Positions 36,326-43,887 of a stretch of 43,887 nucleotides of DNA are shown here, in pieces (the first letter of the stretch is position 1; each line of letters opens with the position of its first letter). Both the position numbers and the translations under genes were made by a program. The stretch is from assembly GCA_013824645.1 (NCBI GenBank), contig PNOF01000017.1, forward strand, positions 1 to 43,887. The letters are read 5' to 3'. The stretch is from Syntrophus sp. (in: bacteria) (GTDB taxonomy: Bacteria; Desulfobacterota; Syntrophorhabdia; Syntrophorhabdales; Syntrophorhabdaceae). The notes beneath the pieces are model-generated. The model was not told where the DNA came from. It made no database searches and saw nothing but the letters and a program-made list of their open reading frames with translations.

Positions 36326-36709
36326 TTACCGCTTTGCTAATATATTCTTAAGAAAATACCCAAAACCGGCTTTTATCCCGGCTTTTATCCCCGATACCTG
36401 AATAAACGAAGTTGTCGTAACCATGCCCACGACTGAGCTTATCTGTTTTACATTTTCTCCGATCTGCCGGATAGAGCCCGAAAATTCTTTTACATCGTCG
36501 GTAACGGTGCCTACGTCGTCAGTTATTTTCCGTACACTCCGCAGAGTCATCTGAAGTTCTTCAGTTGTTGATTTCAGTGTCTCTTCGGATGTCGCCATAT
36601 GCTGCCTCAACGAAATTAAAGTCTTTTTCAACTCATAGAGAAAGTAAATGACAAAACCCACAAGCACAAGAAAGGCAAGGGTTATAAGACCAAGAAATAT
36701 ACTATTCAT
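36326..36709 (-). CDS. DUF948-type membrane protein
   Basis: 127 residues. An N-terminal transmembrane helix (about 3-25, IFLGLITLAFLVLVGFVIYF) leads into a long coiled coil (LKKTLISLRQHMATSEETLK, ITDDVGTVTDDVKEF). A short C-terminal segment follows (SGIKAGIKAGFGYFLKNIL). This is the layout of DUF948 proteins that pair with YtxH proteins. AGGGGGTG lies just before the ATG at 36709; an earlier in-frame start has no ribosome site. Confidence 0.8.
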   Translation of the reverse strand: MNSIFLGLITLAFLVLVGFVIYFLYELKKTLISLRQHMATSEETLKSTTEELQMTLRSVRKITDDVGTVTDDVKEFSGSIRQIGENVKQISSVVGMVTTTSFIQVSGIKAGIKAGFGYFLKNILAKR

Positions 36710-36780
36710 AACACCCCCTGAAGTGATGAGCTGCATGGAACAATTTGAAAAAAACCACAAATAAGTCGCAGCCTATTAAC

Positions 36781-36809
36781 ATTATAGTCATTGTATTCAT
36801 CCTTTGCAA
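36781..36809 (-). promoter_or_regulatory. promoter of the DUF948-YtxH-AI-2E unit
   Basis: Minus strand TTGCAA (36809-36804), a 17-nt spacer and a perfect TATAAT (36786-36781). The leader would be about 65 nt. Confidence 0.5.
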
Positions 36810-36863
36810 TGTATGAAGCCATATTTTTCTTATTGCAGCAGACCGTATCATTGCGGTAGGTTC

Positions 36864-36893
36864 TTGACCGCAACCGATGATTACACATATAAT
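36864..36893 (+). promoter_or_regulatory. promoter of the flavodoxin-like/ttcA-like pair
   Basis: TTGACC (36864-36869), an 18-nt spacer and a perfect TATAAT (36888-36893). Transcription would start about 24 nt before the ATG at 36924. Confidence 0.65.
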
Positions 36894-36923
36894 AAGGCAA
36901 CATAAAATGTAAGGGAGGCAACA

Positions 36924-37466
36924 ATGAAAGCAGTTATGCTCTTTGGAAGCCCACGGAAAAACGGGAATACGATTCAACTGGCCAGGATCATGACGGATAC
37001 ACTGAAAGAAAAGGGGCATAGCGTTCGTATGCTCTATCTGAACGACCTCAATATCAGGCCCTGCCAGGGTTGCTGCACCTGTCTTAAGACGGGCCTTTGC
37101 AAAATTAACGACGATATGAAGGACTTACGGAAATATATTTTGGAATCCGATCTTGTTATCTATGCGACCCCGATTTACTGGTTTGGACCTTCCGGTCAAT
37201 TGAAGCTTGCCATGGACCGCTCAATTGCATTCATGGACGAAGACTACAATTCACGAGTTGCAGGGAAAAAGGCAGTTACCCTCATGACCTGCGGGGACAC
37301 TGATATCGATACGTGCAGACCTACGCTGGATATGTTCAAAAAGACTTTTGATCTCCTCAAGCTTGACTACGTGGGAAGCGTTGAGGCGCTGGGTTGTGAA
37401 GCAACGGGTGACATCAAGGAAGAATACAAGGAGAAAACGAAAAAGCTCGTTGAATCTATTGCATGA
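36924..37466 (+). CDS. flavodoxin-like NAD(P)H-dependent FMN reductase
   Basis: 180 residues with the flavodoxin fold of NADPH-dependent FMN reductases. The phosphate-binding loop is FGSPRKNGNT (7-16), and the isoalloxazine segment reads VIYATPIYWFGPSGQLKLAMDR. The motif PCQGCCTCLKTGLC resembles the Cys motif (CxxCxxC) of iron-sulfur flavoproteins from anaerobes, so a 4Fe-4S cluster is possible. AGGGAGG lies 6 nt before the ATG. Its TGA overlaps the next ATG by 4 nt, so it is translationally coupled to the TtcA-like gene. Confidence 0.9.
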   Translation: MKAVMLFGSPRKNGNTIQLARIMTDTLKEKGHSVRMLYLNDLNIRPCQGCCTCLKTGLCKINDDMKDLRKYILESDLVIYATPIYWFGPSGQLKLAMDRSIAFMDEDYNSRVAGKKAVTLMTCGDTDIDTCRPTLDMFKKTFDLLKLDYVGSVEALGCEATGDIKEEYKEKTKKLVESIA

Positions 37467-38200
37467 ACGTTAGCGGACCACTCTACTTTGCAACAAAAAA
37501 GGCCGGCAAGGCTATCTGGGATTATAAAATGCTCAAAGAGGGCGACAAGGTCATTGTTGGCGTCTCCGGGGGTAAAGACAGCCTCTGCCTCCTCAGGATT
37601 TTGAAGGAACGGATCAAGTTCGTCCCCATCCGCTTTGAAATTGTGGCATGCTTTGTTGACATGGGTTTTTCATGGATTAACAAGGATATTCTCGTAAAAC
37701 ATTTTGAAGAGGAATCCGTTCCATATATCATTGCCCCGGCCCCTGAGCAGTGGAAGGGCGAGGGGGTGGATTTTGGATGTTTCTGGTGCAGTTGGAACAG
37801 GAGAAAGGCCCTTTTTGACCTTGCCCGTGATATTCATGCGACGAAGATCGCCTTTGCCCACCATATGGATGATATCATCGAAACAATGCTCCTCAATCTC
37901 TTCTTTCAGGGTGAAATAGGAACTATGCAGCCCTGCCAGGAGATGTTCGACGGCGAGCTTTCCATTATACGCCCTCTCGCCTATGTTGAAGAAGTGGACC
38001 TGGCTCACCTCGCAGAAATTCTTGAGCTGCCAGTTATCTCATCTCAGTGCCCTCACGGTGAAACCTCAAAAAGAAAACTTGTGAAAGGGGTCATCGAGGA
38101 ACTCTACGGTCACAATAAAAACGTGAAAAAGAATATCTTCAGAAGCCTGGCGAGGATACGGAAGGAATATCTGCTGAACAAACCTTTAGACGTGCTGTAA
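37463..38200 (+). CDS. TtcA-like tRNA 2-thiolation enzyme (PP-loop ATPase)
   Basis: 245 residues. TtcA-type enzymes use ATP and an iron-sulfur cluster to thiolate tRNA bases. The PP-loop is GVSGGKDS (33-40). The cluster Cys pair is C106 and C109 in CFWCSWNRRKALFD; the third Cys is in ISSQCPHGE near residue 192. FAHHMDDIIETMLLNLFFQGEI is the second ATPase signature of the group. The upstream flavodoxin-like reductase overlaps by 4 nt and could supply electrons; this is inference. The TAA stop shares one base with the repeat element at 38200. Confidence 0.88.
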   Translation: MNVSGPLYFATKKAGKAIWDYKMLKEGDKVIVGVSGGKDSLCLLRILKERIKFVPIRFEIVACFVDMGFSWINKDILVKHFEEESVPYIIAPAPEQWKGEGVDFGCFWCSWNRRKALFDLARDIHATKIAFAHHMDDIIETMLLNLFFQGEIGTMQPCQEMFDGELSIIRPLAYVEEVDLAHLAEILELPVISSQCPHGETSKRKLVKGVIEELYGHNKNVKKNIFRSLARIRKEYLLNKPLDVL

Positions 38201-38245
38201 TTCCATTTCTAAATCAGAGATAGCGCTTTGATTTAGAAATGGAAT
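38200..38245. repeat. short form of the dispersed inverted-repeat element
   Basis: ATTCCATTTCTAAATCA (38200-38216) and its perfect complement (38229-38245) flank only 12 nt (GAGATAGCGCTT). These 12 nt equal the two ends of the 92-nt core of the long form at 13999, joined together. It lies between two convergent genes. Its first base is the last base of the upstream stop codon, and its right arm contains the stop codon of the downstream gene. Confidence 0.9.
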
Positions 38246-38640
38246 AAGGCAGGAAGCAACCTCCAGAACACCCAGAAAATCAGTATTGCAATAAGCGCTG
38301 CAATGAGAAAATAATTCATGACAACCGGCGCCACGGAGGGCAGTTTATTCATCTGTTTTACGGGTATAATGCTGATGATAACCATGAAGAGAAGAAAGAA
38401 TGAAAAGGGGTTGGAGACAAAAGCCCCATGAAAGTCCCCCTTTGTCATGGAAAGTATTGCTCTCGTCATTCCGCAGCCGGGACAGGGAATGCCCGTTAGC
38501 GCCTCAAAGGGGCAAAATAACGGGAGAGAGCTCCCCACTCTGTCTGCAGAAACAATACCCGCGCTATGTAAGACGATAACGCAGAGAAGAAGACCTGCAA
38601 AGGTAAGAGCAAGCCTTCTCGGGATGAGACATTTTTCCAT
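38233..38640 (-). CDS. DUF2752 membrane protein
   Basis: 135 residues. The family signature CPFEALTGIPCPGCGMTRAI is at about residues 43-62, followed by a downstream SNPFSF. Three transmembrane helices are predicted (about 9-27, 76-92 and 109-130). DUF2752 proteins have unknown function; the CPGCGMTR loop could bind metal or heme. The start is ATG 38640, one nucleotide after the stop of the zinc-ribbon gene. The last three codons and the TAA come from the right arm of the repeat element (the chain ends LFHF), so the native C-terminus was probably changed by its insertion. Confidence 0.85.
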   Translation of the reverse strand: MEKCLIPRRLALTFAGLLLCVIVLHSAGIVSADRVGSSLPLFCPFEALTGIPCPGCGMTRAILSMTKGDFHGAFVSNPFSFFLLFMVIISIIPVKQMNKLPSVAPVVMNYFLIAALIAILIFWVFWRLLPALFHF

Positions 38641-38641
38641 G

Positions 38642-39208
38642 TTACTTCTCGAAGAACTTATTGATCTCATTCTGCTGAATGGCATCGACAATGACATGAA
38701 GTCCAAAGAGAGACATTACAAGGGAGAGTACCGGCAGATCGTTTGATGGCGCTCTCCCGTCCCTTTTCTGTATTTCTACGATAGCCTGTGCCATGATGTA
38801 CTCATAATAGACGTTAAAGAGAAAACAGGTAATGATGGACACGAAGAACCACAAAACAAAACTGAACCTCTTTTCCTTCAGCAAATGGTTTAGCGCCCGC
38901 ATCTGCCTTGCCTGCCAGAAAAACCAGTAGATGCCGCAGGTAATGATGGACAGAACAATATCGAGGGCAATGTTTGATACAAAAGACCCTGTTTGTGGCC
39001 CCGTCCCCTGAGGCTTAGGAACGTTGCCATAACCGACATTTCCCTGTGAAGCGCCAGTAGAGCAACCGCAACCGGAGCAGAAGAGAGCGCCTTGAGGAAT
39101 CTCTTTTCCACAGGAAGGACACTGCACCGGGCCGCCAACCTGTTTGCCGCATTTTACGCAAAACTTGTCTTCTTCCTGGTTTTCCTGACCACAGTTTGGA
39201 CAAAGCAT
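38642..39208 (-). CDS. double zinc-ribbon membrane protein (DUF4234-like)
   Basis: 188 residues. Two zinc ribbons sit at the N-terminus: CPNC...CVKCG (3-21) and CPSC...CSGCG (about 30-48). A Gly/Pro linker follows, then about four membrane segments. The first reads VLSIITCGIYWFFWQARQM, the signature of DUF4234-type proteins, and the last region has LFGLHVIVDAIQQNEIN. Function unknown; zinc ribbons on such proteins face the cytoplasm. AAGGGGGG precedes the ATG. It is co-transcribed with the DUF2752 gene. Confidence 0.85.
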   Translation of the reverse strand: MLCPNCGQENQEEDKFCVKCGKQVGGPVQCPSCGKEIPQGALFCSGCGCSTGASQGNVGYGNVPKPQGTGPQTGSFVSNIALDIVLSIITCGIYWFFWQARQMRALNHLLKEKRFSFVLWFFVSIITCFLFNVYYEYIMAQAIVEIQKRDGRAPSNDLPVLSLVMSLFGLHVIVDAIQQNEINKFFEK

Positions 39209-39259
39209 ATTATTCCCCCTTATTCGTCGTTCTTCCGATTTTACCAGTGACTTAATAAA

Positions 39260-39382
39260 ATGAAAAGGATAATTTTTACATACTTGATATTATTGGCAGT
39301 TTTAGTGTCCGCTGAGTCAATACTATTCTATCACCATATTGTCGCAGAGAGATCTTTATATAGCCCTCTATACCAGAGTTGA
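39260..39382 (+). CDS. possible 40-residue single-pass membrane peptide
   Basis: The 39209-39544 interval has no larger gene. From ATG 39260 a 40-codon frame encodes a hydrophobic segment (IIFTYLILLAVLVSA, residues 4-18), then ESILFYHHIVAERSLYSPL, ending with TGA at 39380. The layout looks like a small membrane peptide or a truncated signal peptide. In the next frame VEEMQSAFLKIGLYKKVLSR also looks protein-like, so the gene may be frameshifted. There is no ribosome site. Confidence 0.25.
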   Translation: MKRIIFTYLILLAVLVSAESILFYHHIVAERSLYSPLYQS

Positions 39383-39544
39383 AGAAATGCAGAGTGCTTT
39401 TCTGAAAATTGGCCTTTACAAAAAAGTGCTTTCCCGTTAGTCTGATAAGGGATATGGAGGGTATTACGCCCCGGTTGCCCATATGTTTTTTGGGTCGGGC
39501 CGATTATCCTTCCCGGATTGAAAATCATTCACAGGCGAAATAGT

Positions 39545-41461
39545 ATGGGACTGATATGGATCAATGATGTTTCAATAAGGTTTGGCGAACCGCCGCTATT
39601 GGATGGTGTTACGCTCCAGATTGAAGCCGGGGAGAGGATCGGCCTGCTGGGACGGAACGGTTCAGGTAAATCGACCCTTATGAAATTGCTGGTTGATCAG
39701 ATTGCGCCCGATACAGGCGGGATTATTCGTAGCGGTGATGTGAAAACCGCCATGCTCCCCCAGGATGTCCCCGATGATCTTGCGGGCACGGTTTATAATG
39801 TTGTGGCCTCCGGTGGTCAGGAACATGCGGACCTGCTCAGAGAATACCATGATCTCACTTTTCAAATTGCACGGAGCCGCGATGGCGGACTGCTTAAGAA
39901 GCTCGAACGGGTCCAGCACCAGATCGATACGTCCGGTGCGTGGCATTACCACCAGCGCGTGGAGACAGTCCTTGCACGGACTGAACTGGATGAAAATGCC
40001 GAGTTTAAGTTTTTGTCCGCAGGTTTGAAACGCCGGGTCTTTCTGGCCAAAGCTCTGGTGAACGAGCCGGACCTCCTGTTATTGGACGAACCAACAAATC
40101 ATCTTGACATCAATACCATCCTCTGGCTTGAAGATTTTTTGCTCAAATATGACAAGACGCTCATGTTTGTTACCCATGACCGGGCATTTCTCCAGCGACT
40201 GGCGACACGTATCGTGGAAATTGACCGGGGCCGCCTTGTATCCTTTGCCTGCGGCTACGGGACCTATCTCGAACGCAGACAGGCCTTGCTGGAGGCCGAG
40301 GAAAAGCAGTGGCATGAATTCGACAGGAAATTGGCCAAGGAAGAGATCTGGGTCAGGCAGGGGGTCAGGGCACGACGTACCCGCAACGAGGGCAGGGTCC
40401 GGGCGCTCAAAACTATGCGCGAGCAGCGGGCACGCAGACAGGAACAGGCCGGTGTCTCCAGACTCGTCATCCAGGAAGCGGAACGCAGCGGCCGGATGGT
40501 TGCCGATGCTGAGGCGATCTCTTTTGCCTGGGACGATAAGAAGATTATAGAAGCATTCTCTACCACTATCATCCGCGGCGACAAAGTGGGTATTATCGGA
40601 CCGAACGGGTCCGGCAAAACCACCCTCCTCAAAGTCCTCCTCGGTGACCTCAAACCGCAGCAGGGACAGGTCAAATTAGGCGCCAACGTCAGGATTGCCT
40701 ACTTTGATCAACTCCGGGCACAGCTCGACGAGGACAAAACCCTGCGGGAGAACATTGACGGCGGCAATGATATGATCATTGTGGGCGGAATATCGCGTCA
40801 TGTCGTCGGTTATCTTCAGGATTTTCTCTTTTCGCCGGAAAGGATCATGTCGCCGGTGAGGACCCTCTCCGGTGGTGAGCGCAATCGACTGTTGCTGGCG
40901 AAACTCTTCGTCATCCCCTCCAATGTGCTTGTCCTCGATGAACCTACAAATGATCTTGATGCCGAAACCCTCGAACTTCTCGAAGACCGACTCCTCGAAT
41001 ACAACGGCACGATCCTCATGGTCAGTCATGACCGCGAGTTTCTCAATAATGTGGTGACATCAACGATTGTCTTTGAAGGTGAGGGCCGCCTGGAGGAATA
41101 TGTCGGTGGTTATGACGATTGGCTCAGACAGCGTAGCGTGCCGGCTGAGGCGCCGAAGTCCACGGTGTCAAAACAACAGAAAGAGAAGAAGACAAAACTT
41201 CCGAAAGAGAAACAGAAACTGTCTTTTAAAGAGACACGGGAACTGGAAGGATTGCCGCAGGCAATCGAAACACTTGAAGAAGAGAAAAAGCGTTTGATGG
41301 AGACGTTAAATTCCCCTGAATTTTACACAAGCCGCGATTCAGCTAAGATAAATGCGGCCAACGATCGGCTGGCATCCCTGGACATTGAACTGAATGAGGT
41401 ATATTATCGTTGGGATGAGTTGGAAAACTTGGTGCAGAAGTTTTCCAACGAGGTTTTATAA
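39545..41461 (+). CDS. uup: Uup-type ABC-F ATPase
   Basis: 638 residues with two ATP-binding cassettes and no membrane domain. ABC-F proteins act on the ribosome; Uup also influences DNA transposition and competition. Cassette 1: Walker A GRNGSGKST (about 41-49), Walker B LLLLDEPTNHLD. Cassette 2: Walker A GPNGSGKTT, signature LSGGERNR, Walker B VLVLDEPTNDLD. The first signature reads LSAGLKRR, with Ala for the second Gly. An Arg-rich interdomain linker (RQGVRARRTRNEGRV) and a C-terminal coiled coil (about 560-638) identify the Uup branch. ATG 39545 lacks a strong ribosome site. Confidence 0.92.
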   Translation: MGLIWINDVSIRFGEPPLLDGVTLQIEAGERIGLLGRNGSGKSTLMKLLVDQIAPDTGGIIRSGDVKTAMLPQDVPDDLAGTVYNVVASGGQEHADLLREYHDLTFQIARSRDGGLLKKLERVQHQIDTSGAWHYHQRVETVLARTELDENAEFKFLSAGLKRRVFLAKALVNEPDLLLLDEPTNHLDINTILWLEDFLLKYDKTLMFVTHDRAFLQRLATRIVEIDRGRLVSFACGYGTYLERRQALLEAEEKQWHEFDRKLAKEEIWVRQGVRARRTRNEGRVRALKTMREQRARRQEQAGVSRLVIQEAERSGRMVADAEAISFAWDDKKIIEAFSTTIIRGDKVGIIGPNGSGKTTLLKVLLGDLKPQQGQVKLGANVRIAYFDQLRAQLDEDKTLRENIDGGNDMIIVGGISRHVVGYLQDFLFSPERIMSPVRTLSGGERNRLLLAKLFVIPSNVLVLDEPTNDLDAETLELLEDRLLEYNGTILMVSHDREFLNNVVTSTIVFEGEGRLEEYVGGYDDWLRQRSVPAEAPKSTVSKQQKEKKTKLPKEKQKLSFKETRELEGLPQAIETLEEEKKRLMETLNSPEFYTSRDSAKINAANDRLASLDIELNEVYYRWDELENLVQKFSNEVL

Positions 41462-41533
41462 CATAGTTGATGGCGAATGCCGATAGGATTTCCGGCATTT
41501 ATTGTTAGTTATTCTTCTAAAGAGGAGGAACTT

Positions 41534-43837
41534 ATGGAGATGCAGTGGGATGTAATACTGGAATTTTCTGACGGGCACAGTGAAGAGGCAACGCTGTCGC
41601 GTCCTTTTAAGCCCGAAGAAAACCTCGTGAGCGTTCTGCTGGCGAAGAGCGGCGAGACCAAATTCCTCCATTTAGACACATTGTGTTGTATCCTCATGAT
41701 ACCGAAGGATTTCCCCTTGCCCGGCAAGGAACATTCCCATGAGCTTGTCATCACAGTAGCAGGAAAACGCCATCAAGTGGCCATACCTGAAGACCAGCAT
41801 ATAAAAACAGGTTTCTACGGTATATCCAATGAAGCTGATAATCCTTACAAGCTCGTTTTTTTCCCTGCCCGCGGAGTCAAATCCAGGGAAAAGCTAACCC
41901 CTTTGGGCGCCATTCTCGAAGAAAAGGACCTCGTAACGTCATATGAGATTGAAAAGGTTATGGAGGAACAGAAGCAGCTCAGGGAAAAACGGTTGGGCAC
42001 AATCATTTCCGAAGAACATGGTCTCCCCCAGAAAACCATAGAAAGCGCCATAGATGCTGCATACCGGGAAGGCAGGATCTCAGCCCAGATGAGGGTTGGT
42101 GATATACTTATAGAGTCCGGTCTGGTTACAAAAGAACAGGTGGAAAGCGCCGTTGTCGGCCAGGAGAAAGGCAGAAATAAGAGGATAGGGGTCTTACTGG
42201 TCGAAAAGGGGCTTATTACGGAGAAACAACTCCTCATGGCCCTGGCAGTCAAGTTTCATCTCCCCTTCATAGACCTTGACACCATAACCCCCACGCAGGA
42301 GGCCCTGAACTCGCTGCCTATCGATATCGTTCATAGACTCAAAGTCCTTCCCATAGAAAATGATGGAAAACGGGTTGTAATTGCAACATCAGAGCCTACT
42401 GATCTTACCCTCTACGACACCCTCCGTTTCTATTTTCAATCAAAACAATATGTAGATCTCGTATTGGCCGTACCGAAACAAATTTCCGCCGCTATACTCA
42501 AATATTATACAAAAAACGAGTATATGGTCGCTGATATCATCAGCGGTATGGCTGAGAATGTTGTCTATGAGGACTCTGAAATAAAAGAGACGGATGCTGT
42601 TTCAGAGTCTGATTCCCAGGTCGTCTCCCTTGTAAACCAGATACTCATCGATGGTTTTGGTAAAGGCGCTTCCGACATTCATTTCGAACCGGGTGGCCGT
42701 GACCAACCGGTTCAGGTGCGATACCGCGTTGACGGCAGATGCCGCATAGTCCATACAATTCCCCGAACCTTCAAAAATGCGGTCATCTCCAGGATCAAAA
42801 TCATGTCCAATCTGGATATTTCGGAAAGACGGAAACCACAAAGCGGAAAGATTATTATATGGCACAAGAACAAACAGATCGAATACAGGGTTGAAATCAC
42901 CCCCACAGTGGGAAAAAACGAAGATGCAGTGCTGAGAATCCTAACCTCTTCCGAACCCCTTCCTCTTGAGGAGATGGGTTTTTCTCAACCTAATCTTCAG
43001 TCCATGAAAGGCATCCTGTCCCAACCTTATGGCATCATACTCTGCGTAGGTCCTACGGGCTCAGGGAAAACCACAACTCTTCATGCAACGCTCAAGTACC
43101 TCAATACGCCTGAAGTAAAGATCTGGACTGTTGAAGATCCCGTAGAGATTACCCAGAGGGGATTAAGACAGGTCCAGGTTCTGCCGAAAATAGGAGTAAC
43201 CTTTCACGAGGTCCTTCGTTCCTTCCTCCGTGCCGATCCCGATATTATCATGATTGGAGAAATGAGGGACACGGAGACGGCAAAAACGGCCATTGAAGCG
43301 TCTCTTACGGGTCATCTTGTACTGAGCACTCTCCATACGAACAGCGCCCCGGAAACAGTGGTCCGTCTTATCGATATGGGTATTGACCCCTTCAATTTTG
43401 CTGATGCTTTCCTCGGAGTGCTCGCCCAGCGCCTTGCCCGGCGTATCTGCAATAACTGCAGAACACCCTACCATCCCGACAGAAAGGAGTATGACAGACT
43501 GGTACAGGTATATGGCGAAGCCTTCTTCACAAAACATATCAATATGCCTTACTCCCCGGACTTCCTCCTGATGAAGGGTGTCGGTTGTGAAGCATGCAAT
43601 GGGACTGGATATAAGGGACGGATTGCCATTCACGAATTACTTATCAGCACTGAAGGACTGAAGACTATGATACGCCGTAAAGCGGGCGTTGACGAACTGA
43701 AGACGCTGGGGATTGCCCAGGGGATGAGGACTCTTCTCATGGATGGCATTCAGAAGGTCATCCAGGGTTCTACAGACCTGAAAGAGGTCCTGCAGATATG
43801 TCGCTACGAAAAAAGAGATGAAGGATCTAATGGTTGA
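41534..43837 (+). CDS. GspE/PilB-type secretion or pilus ATPase with extended N-terminus
   Basis: 767 residues. The C-terminal 400 residues are a complete type II secretion/type IV pilus assembly ATPase: SDIHFEPGG, Walker A GPTGSGKTTT, Walker B DPDIIMIGEMRD with TGHLVLSTLHTN, and a zinc site CNNC...CEAC. Residues about 120-240 hold four tandem copies of one motif (LGAILEEKDLVT, LGTIISEEHGLP, VGDILIESGLVT, IGVLLVEKGLIT), MshEN/GspE_N-like repeats that may bind c-di-GMP. Residues 1-115 are a separate small beta domain (VILEFSDGHSEEATL, FLHLDTLCCILMIP), unusual for the family. AGGAGG precedes ATG 41534. The next gene overlaps its stop. Confidence 0.92.
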   Translation: MEMQWDVILEFSDGHSEEATLSRPFKPEENLVSVLLAKSGETKFLHLDTLCCILMIPKDFPLPGKEHSHELVITVAGKRHQVAIPEDQHIKTGFYGISNEADNPYKLVFFPARGVKSREKLTPLGAILEEKDLVTSYEIEKVMEEQKQLREKRLGTIISEEHGLPQKTIESAIDAAYREGRISAQMRVGDILIESGLVTKEQVESAVVGQEKGRNKRIGVLLVEKGLITEKQLLMALAVKFHLPFIDLDTITPTQEALNSLPIDIVHRLKVLPIENDGKRVVIATSEPTDLTLYDTLRFYFQSKQYVDLVLAVPKQISAAILKYYTKNEYMVADIISGMAENVVYEDSEIKETDAVSESDSQVVSLVNQILIDGFGKGASDIHFEPGGRDQPVQVRYRVDGRCRIVHTIPRTFKNAVISRIKIMSNLDISERRKPQSGKIIIWHKNKQIEYRVEITPTVGKNEDAVLRILTSSEPLPLEEMGFSQPNLQSMKGILSQPYGIILCVGPTGSGKTTTLHATLKYLNTPEVKIWTVEDPVEITQRGLRQVQVLPKIGVTFHEVLRSFLRADPDIIMIGEMRDTETAKTAIEASLTGHLVLSTLHTNSAPETVVRLIDMGIDPFNFADAFLGVLAQRLARRICNNCRTPYHPDRKEYDRLVQVYGEAFFTKHINMPYSPDFLLMKGVGCEACNGTGYKGRIAIHELLISTEGLKTMIRRKAGVDELKTLGIAQGMRTLLMDGIQKVIQGSTDLKEVLQICRYEKRDEGSNG

Positions 43838-43887
43838 CCGCAGGACAGCTATTTCACGAGCGGCAATCCTGCCGATTTCCAGCCTGT
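43830..43887 (+). CDS. start of a further gene, cut by the window end
   Basis: The ATG at 43830 overlaps the TGA of the secretion ATPase by 8 nt and is preceded by AAGGA. The frame stays open to the window end (MVDRRTAISRAAILPISSL). An in-frame ATG four codons earlier is also possible. Too little is present to name it; by position it may belong to the same pilus or secretion operon. Confidence 0.55.
   Translation, partial: MVDRRTAISRAAILPISSL

Noticed and set aside
36702-37019. 105-codon minus-strand frame between the DUF948 and flavodoxin-like genes
   Set aside because: It covers two good promoters and the start of the flavodoxin-like gene; its translation is not protein-like.
39276-39528. 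two minus-strand frames before uup
   Set aside because: No ribosome sites, and composition is not protein-like.

Overview
The window looks like chromosomal DNA of a mesophilic Gram-negative anaerobe, most probably a deltaproteobacterium (Desulfobacterota, Syntrophorhabdus/Syntrophus-like). This is an inference from gene content: split glyQ/glyS next to pyruvate phosphate dikinase, Kup, TtcA-type thiolase, YtxH/DUF948 proteins, a PilB/GspE-type ATPase with MshEN-like repeats, and many exported proteins. No rRNA, tRNA, CRISPR array, prophage or intact IS was found.

Layout. 1-1.8 kb: a small secreted Thr/Lys-rich protein, then a decayed stretch (unidentified coding remnant, a possible IS21-type end, a lipoprotein gene broken by UGA) and a SemiSWEET. 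1.9-7.7 kb: glyQ-glyS-ppdK operon on the minus strand with a strong terminator. 7.9-11.8 kb: an MBL-fold hydrolase with a degenerate kinase-like C-terminus, an MFS exporter and a GNAT acetyltransferase. 11.8-16 kb: tex and kup converge on a repeat element. 16-19.2 kb: a small phage-like protein, M29 aminopeptidase, Cys-rich protein and cysM. 19.3-27.6 kb: a dinB remnant, then a minus-strand run of exported proteins (a 1362-residue protein, a flavin reductase-like protein, an exported hypothetical, a caspase-like protein with a duplicated 80-residue module, a membrane-anchored small protein). 27.7-34 kb: ychF-like, comM/yifB, manC, a sirtuin, a P1 peptidase and purE, all on the minus strand. 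34-38.2 kb: Crp/Fnr regulator, AI-2E transporter, YtxH and DUF948 proteins, a flavodoxin-like reductase and a TtcA-like enzyme. 38.2-43.9 kb: DUF2752 and zinc-ribbon membrane proteins, an Uup-type ABC-F ATPase, a GspE/PilB-type ATPase and the first codons of another gene.

The most interesting unexplained structure is a dispersed 17-bp sequence, TGATTTAGAAATGGAAT. It occurs seven times at four loci: as inverted pairs around a 92-nt structured core (13999-14124) and around a 12-nt deleted core (38200-38245), as a direct pair beside a different structured island (23860-23943), and as a single variant copy (1458-1474). The inverted pairs sit exactly between convergent genes, and their ends supply or abut the stop codons. 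The second most interesting item is the exported caspase-like protein and its operon.
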